Source: Fimenecus sp045613065 (GTDB taxonomy: Bacteria > Bacillota > Clostridia > Oscillospirales > Acutalibacteraceae). Taken from it: a DNA stretch of 58,272 nucleotides. A model generated the notes under the pieces. That model ran no database searches and was not told where the DNA came from. It saw only the letters and a program-made list of their open reading frames with translations. The stretch lies in the NCBI GenBank assembly GCA_045613065.1, contig JAZLAH010000038.1:1-58272 (forward strand). Reading direction: 5' to 3'. The translations under genes and the position numbers were made by a program. Position 1 is the stretch's first letter. The number at the start of each line of letters is the position of its first letter. Below are positions 8,600 through 16,740 of the stretch, in pieces.

Positions 8600-9654
8600 T
8601 CTCTTGCCCCCTTTAATCTCATATAAGCATAATAAAGTTTCTTTGCTGTGTCACATACTGCGTCGGACACCTTTTCTGCACTGCCACTTTCTGCACAAAG
8701 CAATCCAGGGCAACGCTGACAAAAATCTATATATTTACAATCTTTACATTCTTCAGGGGTTCTCAATGCCTCAAGTTTTTCGTTGAGTTGTTTCCAGGCA
8801 TTTTCAAATCCGTCAGAAATCAATGAATATGGACCATTCGTAAAAGCACAAAGCTGAAGATGTCCGTTCCATGTAAGCCAGGCACTGCTTTTGTAACTTG
8901 CACACCAAGCAAAAGGTGTATTACATTCAGGCAATTTGTGTTTTTCTAATTGTTCCAAAGTTAATTTATCAACAAATTCATCAAAAAGGAATCTTGATTT
9001 TTCAACATTGTTAATGCTTCCTCTTGCAGATTTAACTACAGAGACAGTGTGTTGAAAAGGGATTCCCCATTCTCGTGCCGCCTTATACATTTCAGCAATG
9101 TCTTCAGCATTTTCTTTGACCATTGTGCCAGAAAGATTTACAGGCACTTTGTTTTCTTTTAGAAGTTTAACAGCTTTTTCTATTTTTGTAAAGCCATTAT
9201 TACAACCACATACTTTATTATATGTTTCGTTACTTGCGCCATATAGGGTTAATTTCACATAATATGGCATTCCGTATTCTTTAAATTTTTCAATAGCAGA
9301 CTCGTCTATCAAATAACCATTTGTAAGTATGGAAATAAGAAAACCCATTTTGTTAAGATCTGCATAGATTTCCCAGAAATCAGGCCTTGATAAAGGTTCT
9401 CCACCTGTTAAAGTGAGATACAAGGTTCCCATATTCTTTGCCTGTTGAGCAATATGGAGAATCTGTTCCTTTGTAAGTAATTCGCCCTGCTCTTTTGCTT
9501 GTTCAGGGGTAAGACGAACATAGCACATAAGACAAGAGAAATTGCAAAAAGGAGTAATTTCCATTGTCAATGAGATGGGAATGCGGTTTTCTTTGGCATA
9601 TTGAGTAACTATATATGGAAAGTTGGACTCAAATGGTAAACCACAACTAATCAT
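8596..9654 (-). CDS. Radical SAM/SPASM peptide maturase
   Basis: A 352-residue radical SAM enzyme. Cys37, Cys41 and Cys44 (TPFCNFSCLMCY) ligate the SAM cluster, and LTLTGGEPLSRPDFW is the GGEP motif that contacts SAM. The C-terminus carries a SPASM domain. It opens with a Cys-x12-Gly-x4-Cys segment ending in GHLQLC and continues with CKDCKYIDFCQRCPGLLC and a final Cys, enough ligands for auxiliary clusters. Such enzymes form thioether or C-C crosslinks, or epimerise RiPP precursors. Its start overlaps the RRE gene stop (ATGA) and its stop overlaps the peptide start (ATGA), which ties it to that peptide. The chemistry performed cannot be read from the sequence. Confidence 0.9.
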   Translation of the reverse strand: MISCGLPFESNFPYIVTQYAKENRIPISLTMEITPFCNFSCLMCYVRLTPEQAKEQGELLTKEQILHIAQQAKNMGTLYLTLTGGEPLSRPDFWEIYADLNKMGFLISILTNGYLIDESAIEKFKEYGMPYYVKLTLYGASNETYNKVCGCNNGFTKIEKAVKLLKENKVPVNLSGTMVKENAEDIAEMYKAAREWGIPFQHTVSVVKSARGSINNVEKSRFLFDEFVDKLTLEQLEKHKLPECNTPFAWCASYKSSAWLTWNGHLQLCAFTNGPYSLISDGFENAWKQLNEKLEALRTPEECKDCKYIDFCQRCPGLLCAESGSAEKVSDAVCDTAKKLYYAYMRLKGARE

Positions 9655-9920
9655 TCTTCCATTACTCCTTGTTTAAAAAGACCATCTATAAATTCATCAA
9701 CATCTGCAGTAGCAGTTTCTCTGTCAATTTCATATGTATCCAGTAAAAGATTAACTAAGTTCTCTTTTTCTGTTCCTTTTAAAAGCTCATTCCATAGCAA
9801 TTCTCCACTTTCACTGAGAGAAATAACACCATGTATATCAGATGTGCGTTGACCTATAGGTACAGCAATTGTCTGATTAGCAATTGTTCGTAAAACAAAG
9901 CCTGCTTTAATCTTCAACAT
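9651..9920 (-). CDS. PqqD-family RRE protein (peptide chaperone)
   Basis: An 89-residue PqqD-like protein that would bind the leader of the precursor peptide and present it to the radical SAM enzyme. A three-stranded N-terminal part, KAGFVLRTIANQTIAVPIG, is followed by VISLSESGELLWNELLKG and a helical C-terminus, TATADVDEFIDGLFKQGV, the usual PqqD layout. I placed the start at ATG 9920, which has AAGGAG ten bases upstream; an ORF extension to 9974 would run through that site and deep into the ABC gene. It overlaps the ABC transporter stop by 14 bp and the radical SAM start by four, so the block is translationally coupled. Confidence 0.87.
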   Translation of the reverse strand: MLKIKAGFVLRTIANQTIAVPIGQRTSDIHGVISLSESGELLWNELLKGTEKENLVNLLLDTYEIDRETATADVDEFIDGLFKQGVMEE

Positions 9921-11658
9921 CAATGCACATCTCCTTTTTTTTATCTTTATATTCTGAAAAACTACCATCTTCATTTATTCTGAATATACGTGAACAATAT
10001 TTTAACATGCTTGGACGGTGAGTAGTAATAATGCAAATTTTATGAGGGTCACTTTTCATAATATTCTCAAGCACCTTGTTTTCTGTATCAACATCAAGAG
10101 AAGATGTTGCCTCATCCATAAGAAGAACAGGTGAATTTCTTAAAAGTGCTCGTGCAATAGAAATCCTTTGTGCCTGACCTTCGGAAAGATTATAGTTTCG
10201 CTCGCCAATCTGAGCATTTAATCCTCCGGGTAATTTAGAAACAAAATGCCATGCACAAGCGTTCTTTAAAACCTCAATTAACTCTTCATCAGTTGCATCA
10301 GGCTTAACAAGTCTCAGGTTTTCTGCAACAGTGCCACAAATAATACTGTTAACCTGTAAAACATAAGAACAAAGCTTACGTGTGCTGATTGTTGCTCGGA
10401 TTTCCTTACATCCCTCGGCAGAGAATTTAATACTGCCTTCTGTTGGATGAACAAGACCTAAAATCAAACGGAGCATTGTTGTTTTTCCTTCACCTGAAGC
10501 GCCAACAATTGCTATAGTTTCACCTGAAGCAATGTTAAAACTTGCGTTGTTAATTACATTTTCTTCAGTGTTTTTATATCCAAAGCAGAGATTTTCAGCA
10601 GAAATTTTAAGACCTCCGTCAAGAGCCCTTTCCATTAATGTTTCTGCTTCTTCGCAGTCTTTATCCTCTTCTGCAGTAAGGGTTGAAAGTTCCATAATTC
10701 TTCCGGCAGAGGTTGCAATTGAAACTACACTTGGTCCAAGACCTACAATTGAATTAAAGGAATTTGTAAGAACTCCGGAAAGCTGAATGAACAATGTCAT
10801 AGTACCAAAGGAAATTGCTCCGTTCCAAAGTTGCCAAACACCCCAACCATAACAAGCATATGAAACAATTAATCCGATAAGTCCCATACCAAGAGTTGTG
10901 AGAATAGAGAATTTCTCGAACTCCAACTTTGCGTTTCGATATTGATGAAGTAACAAATTAAATTTCTTTGTGAAATCTTTTGTAACACCGAAGGCCTTAA
11001 TCATCTGGAGATTTTGTACTACATCGTTACTTTCAGAAATGATTTCACCCGTTGCATCACGTAATTTTAAGCCATATTTTCTTATGCTTCTCATCATATA
11101 GTTTGAGGTAAGCATAACAACAGGTGCACTTGCGATTGCTATTAATGCCATCGTTTTATCATAATAAAATACAACGGTTGCAGCTCCCAAAAATTGTATT
11201 GTCCGTGTAATAAATGAAGGAAGAATACTAATTATACCAGAGGAAATTTTTGTAACATCACCCTCAAGTCGGTTGATAATATCGCCTGAACGATAACCGC
11301 TTATATCCTCCCAGGAAGTATGAAGAACCTTGTTGAAAAAATCCAAACGAATTTCCTGATTAACTTTTGTACCAACTCTAACGGTTATTGCAGAGCTGAT
11401 AGAATTGAATAATAATTGGAAAACGGCAAGACCAATTGTCAAAACAGCACTCTTTAAAATCATATCCTTTTTATGACCGATAACTACATCAATCATAATC
11501 TTGGCTGCAACACTTGAACCTAAGCCCATAAGTATGGCAACAACACCTATGATGAGGTATATAAGAATACTCCACCAATACTTACGCATATATCCAAAAA
11601 GCCATTTCCATTCATGGAAAATATCTTTAAGGATTTTTTTATAGTTCTTTTTACTCAT
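9907..11658 (-). CDS. ABC transporter, fused permease and ATPase (peptide exporter type)
   Basis: A 583-residue half-transporter of the exporter (MsbA/LmrA/McjD-like) class. A six-helix membrane domain spans about residues 20-310. The nucleotide-binding domain has Walker A GASGEGKTT (near 383-391), signature LSEGQAQRISIARALL (near 490) and Walker B VLLMDEATSSLD, with a switch His in ITTHRPS. No N-terminal C39 peptidase domain is present, so any leader would have to be removed by another protein. It starts 15 bp after the second BY-kinase gene and overlaps the RRE gene, linking the kinase half and the peptide half of the operon. The likely cargo is the modified peptide. Confidence 0.9.
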   Translation of the reverse strand: MSKKNYKKILKDIFHEWKWLFGYMRKYWWSILIYLIIGVVAILMGLGSSVAAKIMIDVVIGHKKDMILKSAVLTIGLAVFQLLFNSISSAITVRVGTKVNQEIRLDFFNKVLHTSWEDISGYRSGDIINRLEGDVTKISSGIISILPSFITRTIQFLGAATVVFYYDKTMALIAIASAPVVMLTSNYMMRSIRKYGLKLRDATGEIISESNDVVQNLQMIKAFGVTKDFTKKFNLLLHQYRNAKLEFEKFSILTTLGMGLIGLIVSYACYGWGVWQLWNGAISFGTMTLFIQLSGVLTNSFNSIVGLGPSVVSIATSAGRIMELSTLTAEEDKDCEEAETLMERALDGGLKISAENLCFGYKNTEENVINNASFNIASGETIAIVGASGEGKTTMLRLILGLVHPTEGSIKFSAEGCKEIRATISTRKLCSYVLQVNSIICGTVAENLRLVKPDATDEELIEVLKNACAWHFVSKLPGGLNAQIGERNYNLSEGQAQRISIARALLRNSPVLLMDEATSSLDVDTENKVLENIMKSDPHKICIITTHRPSMLKYCSRIFRINEDGSFSEYKDKKKEMCIDVED

Positions 11659-11673
11659 AACTATAACCAGCTT

Positions 11674-13158
11674 TTAAAATTTGTTTTTACCGTATCCGTA
11701 TTTATAGCCATAGCCATAACCATATTTTTTATATCCATAACGGCTGTATGCATATCCATATCCACCGTAGTAATAACCATATCCGATAATACCGGAAGCT
11801 GCGGAATTAAGTACGCAACCGATGATTTTTGCATTAACAGATTGCAAATTGTCAATAGCATATTTGATTCTTGTTGTTCTTACAGTATCCTGTTTAACAA
11901 CGAGAACGGTAGCATCAGCAACACCAGCAATGGTAATAGGGTCTGAAACAAGAGCACAAGGTGGAGCATCAATGATAATATAATCGTAATTTTCTTTCAA
12001 CACATCCATAAGGTTTTGAAGATACTCTGTGTTGATGATTTTCCACATGTTATCCTCACTCACATTAAAAGTAAGGATATCAAGTCCGAATTCTTTTATT
12101 CTTTTAAGTTGAGAGAAAGCATCAAAATTACCTTTATCCTGTTTCTCATATTTGTTTAAGTCTGCCTCAACACTTGGATTTCTTACATCAGCATCAATAA
12201 TAATTGTTTTCTTTTCTATTTTTCCAAGAGCAATGGCAAGGTTTAAGGAAACCGTTGTTTTTCCTTCATCAGGACTTGTGCTAGTAAAGAGAATAGATTT
12301 TGTATTATCACCAGCATCATTGATAATGGAATTTCGCAACTGTTTTACAGATTCAACAAAGGAATCATCAACCAATGAGTTAACGAGAAGAATTGAACGG
12401 TCGATTTCATTACTATGCTTCTTAAATGTAACCTTTGGCAAAACACCAAGACAATTCTGGTTAATTTTTTCTTTGATTTCATCCTTTGTTCTTACTGTCT
12501 CTCTAAGCATTGCATACAAAATGAGAACAGCACAGCTTATTGCAACACCTACAGCAAATCCCATAAAAGCATTCTTTAATATATTTCTGCTGTTTGATGG
12601 CTCATCTGGAATCACTGGTTCAGAAATCATAACAAGCTGTGATGAACCAATTACATACTCTGCGATTGAAGGGTAGTTTTCCATTGCAGAAATAAGTGTA
12701 TCGTATGTTTTTTGTGGGTCTCTTCCAACAGCCCTCATGGTGAACATATTTGTTCCTGTAACGGATGTTGCAGAAATAGTTGCAGGAAGATAGGAAACTC
12801 CTAAATCCTCACACACTGCAGTTTCAAGAAGCTTACTCTCTAAAATATATGGGAAAGTGGATGACAACTGTTCAGCAGTTGTACGGTTATAATAATATGA
12901 ATAAGAAGTGATACCGCTTCCGCTTGCACTTATATCCTGAGTCTGTACCGTAAATGTGGCAGAAACAGTATAGCTTGGAGTATATCGGATAATTCCAAAC
13001 AGAGTTAATCCAATAGAACAAGCAACAGTTAATGCTACGCAAACCCACCATAATTTGAGAAATCCACGCCAGACATCGGTGAGATGAAATTGAAAGACTT
13101 CCTGTTCCTCAGATGAATTTTTCTTATCAAGTTGTGTTGTTAATTCTTTTTCAGCCAT
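11674..13158 (-). CDS. Wzz-type chain-length regulator fused to BY-kinase, Tyr-rich tail
   Basis: A 494-residue bacterial tyrosine kinase. Two membrane segments (near residues 38-60 and 200-222) bracket an extracytoplasmic Wzz-like domain. The cytoplasmic P-loop kinase has Walker A TSTSPDEGKTT, Walker A' IIIDADVR and Walker B YIIIDAPP. The tail holds 15 tyrosines in its last 39 residues (GYGYYYGGYGYAY and on), the autophosphorylation cluster of BY-kinases. Such proteins control capsule polymer length. It is 33 bp downstream of a paralogue and 15 bp upstream of the ABC exporter. No glycosyltransferase, flippase or polymerase gene occurs in the window, so its partner process is uncertain. Confidence 0.9.
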   Translation of the reverse strand: MAEKELTTQLDKKNSSEEQEVFQFHLTDVWRGFLKLWWVCVALTVACSIGLTLFGIIRYTPSYTVSATFTVQTQDISASGSGITSYSYYYNRTTAEQLSSTFPYILESKLLETAVCEDLGVSYLPATISATSVTGTNMFTMRAVGRDPQKTYDTLISAMENYPSIAEYVIGSSQLVMISEPVIPDEPSNSRNILKNAFMGFAVGVAISCAVLILYAMLRETVRTKDEIKEKINQNCLGVLPKVTFKKHSNEIDRSILLVNSLVDDSFVESVKQLRNSIINDAGDNTKSILFTSTSPDEGKTTVSLNLAIALGKIEKKTIIIDADVRNPSVEADLNKYEKQDKGNFDAFSQLKRIKEFGLDILTFNVSEDNMWKIINTEYLQNLMDVLKENYDYIIIDAPPCALVSDPITIAGVADATVLVVKQDTVRTTRIKYAIDNLQSVNAKIIGCVLNSAASGIIGYGYYYGGYGYAYSRYGYKKYGYGYGYKYGYGKNKF

Positions 13159-13191
13159 AACACACCACTACCAAATCAGTTTTAAATAATT

Positions 13192-14610
13192 TTAATTTCG
13201 AGAGTGAGAATACTTGCCGTATCTTCCTTTATAATCGCCCTCATAATCGCCTGTTTGTCCAAAGAAAGTAATTTCTTTGTGTGCATCATTAAGAATGCAA
13301 CCAGCCAGACAATTCTTTTTGTTAAGAGTTAAAACAGCGTCATTAACATCACCTGTCTTAACATAGTCAGCTTTAATAATCATTATTGTTTTATCAGCAA
13401 GGTTTGCAATTGAGGATACTTCCGCAGTTGCTGAAAGAGGCATTGAGTCAATAATTACATAATCGTAATTTTCAGCAATCTGGTCGATAACATTCTTTAC
13501 TGATGGACGGTTAATCCAGCTGGTAAAACTACTATGTCTCCTTTTATTCAAACCAAGGGATAAGTTTCCATCCTTGTATGGAAGTAACTTATACTGACTT
13601 ATTGTCATATCGCTTGATAAAACATGAGCCAAATCGACATATTCCCCGTTGATATCCAAAGTCTTTGCAACAGATGGCTTCATCAAGTCCATATCTAACA
13701 ATGCAACACGATGACCTTTTCGTGCAAGTGTTAATGCGATGTTTATGGAAACAGTTGTTTTTCCCTCATGTGCAGCAACGCTTGTGATAAGGAAAACCTT
13801 ATCTCCATTTTTCTGGTTAAGATATTCCAGCTTTGTTGCAATCTTTTGATAGTTTTCAACAAACGAGAAACTTGCAAAAGCATCAGTAACAAGCTTCTTT
13901 CTTTTTTCACCTTTTATAAGAGCATTAAGTGACGGATAATCACGTTCTTTTAATATTGTACCTAACAATTTTTCTCCAACTTTTTCATTAAAGGCAGATT
14001 CGCTTTTGATTGTATCTCTCAGGAAAGAAATTAACACAATTCCTGCTAAAGTTGCGCCGACAACGCCTAAAACGATAAGTTTCTTATGTGGAACTGATGC
14101 GGAGTTTGAAGGACCCTTAGGAATTTCAGGGGCTCTTACTACATCAATAACTGCATTTGAGAAAATGGTATCTGAAATCTGTGGATACACTTTGAGAACA
14201 GCCTGAATTTCTTTATATGCTGTTTCAGGGTCATCTGCTGTAACACTCAAATTGATAACATTTGTATTTGAGAGTGGAGTTGCACTGAGATTACCGTTAA
14301 ATTCATCTATCTGAAGATACTCCGCTGCCTTTTCTTTCATTGATGGCTGAACAAAAACTTCAGAAAAGATTACAGCCATTTCAGTGGAAGCAGAAAGATT
14401 TGTATAGGCTTGATATGTACCGGTTTTAACCTGAACTATCAATGTTGCTGAACTTGTGTAAACAGGTTTATACAGTGCTTGTTCCATAACAAAGATGGAA
14501 GAAAATCCAATAATAACTGCAAGAATCAGTAACCAAAAATTCAACACAATATCCTTCAGAACACTATACCATTCAATTGTAAACAAATTAAATATAGTCT
14601 TGTTTTTCAT
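13192..14610 (-). CDS. Wzz-type chain-length regulator fused to BY-kinase, paralogue with sparse Tyr tail
   Basis: A 472-residue paralogue of the next gene with the same order: a membrane segment, an extracytoplasmic Wzz domain, a second membrane segment (near 175-198), and a P-loop kinase. Walker A is ITSVAAHEGKTT and Walker A' is ALLDMDLMKPS, a conservative change from the usual DADLR. Walker B is YVIIDSMPL. The C-terminus, GDYEGDYKGRYGKYSHSRN, has only four tyrosines against fifteen in its neighbour. The two may therefore act as a heteromeric pair with one main phosphoacceptor. It is 17 bp downstream of the DUF5011-type gene. Confidence 0.88.
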   Translation of the reverse strand: MKNKTIFNLFTIEWYSVLKDIVLNFWLLILAVIIGFSSIFVMEQALYKPVYTSSATLIVQVKTGTYQAYTNLSASTEMAVIFSEVFVQPSMKEKAAEYLQIDEFNGNLSATPLSNTNVINLSVTADDPETAYKEIQAVLKVYPQISDTIFSNAVIDVVRAPEIPKGPSNSASVPHKKLIVLGVVGATLAGIVLISFLRDTIKSESAFNEKVGEKLLGTILKERDYPSLNALIKGEKRKKLVTDAFASFSFVENYQKIATKLEYLNQKNGDKVFLITSVAAHEGKTTVSINIALTLARKGHRVALLDMDLMKPSVAKTLDINGEYVDLAHVLSSDMTISQYKLLPYKDGNLSLGLNKRRHSSFTSWINRPSVKNVIDQIAENYDYVIIDSMPLSATAEVSSIANLADKTIMIIKADYVKTGDVNDAVLTLNKKNCLAGCILNDAHKEITFFGQTGDYEGDYKGRYGKYSHSRN

Positions 14611-14627
14611 ATATATAACCTTCCGGA

Positions 14628-15437
14628 TTATTCCGATACAATGATTGTCATAATTGCGTATCCGCGTCTGCCGTCTGAATCCTGTGTCTCATAACGAGCT
14701 TCATAGGTGCCAGGTTTGTTAATATCAAGGTTTGTATCGATAAGAACATTAACCGGTTGTTCATATTTATCTACTGCTGAGCGGACATAATCAACCAAGT
14801 CTACTTCCTGACCTACCTTACTATACACAATATGTTCAGAAAGCTCAATTTTAGGAGCAGAAAAACTCAAGTCCTTTATGTAGACTGGAATATCCATATA
14901 GATTGTGTCGCCCATGCTGTTTGTTGCCATGAGGGAAACATTGAAAACACCGACCTCATTTGTGTTGTAATCGGTAGCTGTTACAATAACACGGTCGCTG
15001 ATGTCACCATCAATACAGTCTCTTGCTCCGACACACTCCTGAATATTTATTTTTTGACCAACTGCAAAAACAAGGGATTCTTTAATGATGAATTCTGGTT
15101 CAGTATAGTCAGTAAAACGGATTTTTCGTGTTGCAGAGGTTGCATGCTTATCGTTGTCGCAAACGGCATAAGTAACAATGCAAACGCCGTGTTCAACAAA
15201 CTTTGAAATGGATTCAATATAAATCTTTGATGTTATGTCACCATCTTTTTTGTCGTATGCAGTAACACCTTTCAAAAGTCCTTCATCGGTAACATTAATG
15301 CTTACATCTATAATTTGTTCATCAATAGTGATTACAGGATATGTTTTATCCTGTAACTTTGCTTTGACAAAAAATACAGCAGACAGGCAAATTGACAAAA
15401 CACATAGCAAAGAAATGCCGATTCTGAAATATTTCAT
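14628..15437 (-). CDS. Membrane-anchored surface protein with DUF5011/Ig-like repeats
   Basis: A 269-residue protein with an N-terminal signal anchor (residues 5-25) and two to three Ig-like repeats of the DUF5011/HYR type. Each repeat shows the pattern of D-x-x-DGDI followed by a V-x-x-x-G-x-x-x-V-T-Y motif: AYDKKDGDITSKIY, ARDCIDGDISDRVIV, then PGTYEARYETQDSDGRRGYA near the end. Such domains mediate adhesion or protein contact outside the cell. It is the first gene of the eight-gene operon, starting 73 bp from the -10 box, with AGGAGG before the ATG. It may be the extracellular partner of the Wzz domains or of the exported peptide. Confidence 0.8.
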   Translation of the reverse strand: MKYFRIGISLLCVLSICLSAVFFVKAKLQDKTYPVITIDEQIIDVSINVTDEGLLKGVTAYDKKDGDITSKIYIESISKFVEHGVCIVTYAVCDNDKHATSATRKIRFTDYTEPEFIIKESLVFAVGQKINIQECVGARDCIDGDISDRVIVTATDYNTNEVGVFNVSLMATNSMGDTIYMDIPVYIKDLSFSAPKIELSEHIVYSKVGQEVDLVDYVRSAVDKYEQPVNVLIDTNLDINKPGTYEARYETQDSDGRRGYAIMTIIVSE

Positions 15438-15509
15438 TGTTATTGCCTCCTTTTACTGCTTTTTCGGTGAGAAAAAATAAAGACACTACACCATATTATA
15501 ATTCATTAT

Positions 15510-15538
15510 ATTTTACACCTTTTTAACAAAAAATTCAA
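15510..15538 (-). promoter_or_regulatory. Sigma-A promoter of the eight-gene kinase/peptide operon
   Basis: Read on the minus strand: -35 TTGAAT (15533-15538), a 17-bp spacer, and -10 TAAAAT (15510-15515). No other promoter of similar quality was seen down to 7505, where the operon's terminator lies. Confidence 0.65.
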
Positions 15539-15615
15539 CATATTTTTATGCTTTATGCGAAAAAGATATTACCAAATATATCCGCTGTAAAGAGGCATAT
15601 CTCAAAAAATAAAAA

Positions 15616-15643
15616 ACCACCCTGTTTTTAAAAACAGAGTGGT
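15616..15643 (-). terminator. Intrinsic terminator after the CD1247-type gene
   Basis: Arms ACCAC plus CTGTTTTT pair with AAAAACAG plus GTGGT, with one internal mismatch. On the minus strand it runs into TTTTTTATTTTTTG. It ends the run of minus-strand genes that finishes at 15664. Confidence 0.8.
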
Positions 15644-15663
15644 CAAGGAAACTATGAATTTAA

Positions 15664-16086
15664 TTATTCTTCGTCTTCGCAGCAGTCACAGTCACAATCA
15701 CAGTCAAATTCAAGAACTTCACCGCATGCTGGACATTCAGCCTCACCATCAAGAATGATTTCTTCGTCGAAGTAAATCATTTCACCACAGTTTGGACATT
15801 CAACTTCGTACATATCTTCATCACAGTCACAGCAATCATCGCAATCACAATCGCAATCATCACATTCGTCATAGAAGATTTCTTCAAGTTCTGCAAGGTC
15901 TTCGTCAACTTCGTCAAGCTGCTGTGTAACAAGACCCATTTCGTCATCGAGGTCGCTCACTGTAAGTGCGATGTCATCGAGAACATCAAGAACTGCATTG
16001 ATAACTTTTGTTTCTTTATCGTCCTTATCAAAATCAAGACCCTCAACAAGACCTTTAAGATAAGCTACTTTTTCAGTAATTGTCAT
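15664..16086 (-). CDS. CD1247 N-terminal domain protein with Cys/Asp-rich linker and zinc ribbon
   Basis: A 140-residue very acidic protein. The helical N-terminus (EKVAYLKGLVEGL and the following DVLDDIALTVSDLDDE) matches the CD1247-type domain found across Clostridia. A linker of alternating Asp and Cys (about residues 75-92) leads to a ribbon with CPNCGE and CPACGE. The C-terminus repeats the CDCDCD pattern. About 16 cysteines in a cytosolic protein point to metal binding, probably zinc. It lies 15 bp downstream of efp and likely shares its transcript. Its function is not known. Confidence 0.82.
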   Translation of the reverse strand: MTITEKVAYLKGLVEGLDFDKDDKETKVINAVLDVLDDIALTVSDLDDEMGLVTQQLDEVDEDLAELEEIFYDECDDCDCDCDDCCDCDEDMYEVECPNCGEMIYFDEEIILDGEAECPACGEVLEFDCDCDCDCCEDEE

Positions 16087-16101
16087 TTTATTTTCCTCCG
16101 A

Positions 16102-16659
16102 TTATGCTCTTGACATATACTCGCCTGTACGAGTATCAACGTTAATCATTTCACCTTCTTCAATGAAGAGAGGAACTTTGATTTCTGCACCTGTTTCAAG
16201 AGTAGCAGGTTTTGTAGCATTAGTTGCTGTGTTACCTGCAAAGCCAGGGTCAGTCTGTGTTACCTGGAGTACAACAAAGTTTGGTGGTTCAACACCGAAA
16301 ACACTACCCTTATATGAAAGGATTTTACAAACCATATTTTCTTTAACAAACTTAAAGTTGTCGCCAAGGTCTGCAGCATTTACAGGAACCATATCGTATG
16401 TTTCCTGGTCCATAAAGTAGTAAAGACCACCATCACTGTAAGAATATTCCATATCTTTTCTTTCAATGACAGCTGTTGGATATTTTTCAGTTGGGTTGAA
16501 TGTTCTTTCAACAACACCACCTGAAATAACGTTCTTAATTTTTGCTCTTACGAAAGCAGCGCCCTTACCAGGTTTAACATGCTGGAATTCAACGATTTGG
16601 AATACGTTGCCGTCCATTTCAAATGTTACGCCGTTTCTGAAATCACCTGCTGATACCAT
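16102..16659 (-). CDS. efp: Translation elongation factor P
   Basis: EF-P relieves ribosome stalling at polyproline stretches by binding between the P and E sites. All three OB/KOW domains are present in 185 residues. The N-terminal loop, HVKPGKGAAFVR, carries the tip lysine of KPGKG. The C-terminal TRTGEYMSRA is the signature end of the family. GGAGG lies upstream of ATG 16659. It has its own promoter (16698-16726) with an unusual dyad between the boxes. Confidence 0.97.
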   Translation of the reverse strand: MVSAGDFRNGVTFEMDGNVFQIVEFQHVKPGKGAAFVRAKIKNVISGGVVERTFNPTEKYPTAVIERKDMEYSYSDGGLYYFMDQETYDMVPVNAADLGDNFKFVKENMVCKILSYKGSVFGVEPPNFVVLQVTQTDPGFAGNTATNATKPATLETGAEIKVPLFIEEGEMINVDTRTGEYMSRA

Positions 16660-16697
16660 AGGTAATATACCTCCAATTTGTTTTTATTCACTATAAA

Positions 16698-16726
16698 ATA
16701 ATACAATAAATTTTATTGTATTTCAA
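16698..16726 (-). promoter_or_regulatory. Sigma-A promoter of efp, spanning a perfect dyad
   Basis: Minus strand: -35 TTTCAA forward complement, i.e. TTGAAA (16721-16726), a 17-bp spacer, and -10 TATTAT (16698-16703). An 11-bp perfect inverted repeat (arm AATACAATAAA, 16700-16722, one central base) fills the spacer. It could be an operator or an AU-only stop for the upstream gene. Confidence 0.65.
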
Positions 16727-16740
16727 GTCTTTTTGTAAAA

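Noticed and set aside
12152..12676. A 174-residue plus-strand reading frame
   Set aside because: It is antisense to the second BY-kinase, crosses its P-loop region, and has no ribosome site or family resemblance.
11674..15437. A capsule or exopolysaccharide biosynthesis locus
   Set aside because: Wzz/BY-kinase genes are present, but no glycosyltransferase, flippase, polymerase or nucleotide-sugar enzyme is found on either side.
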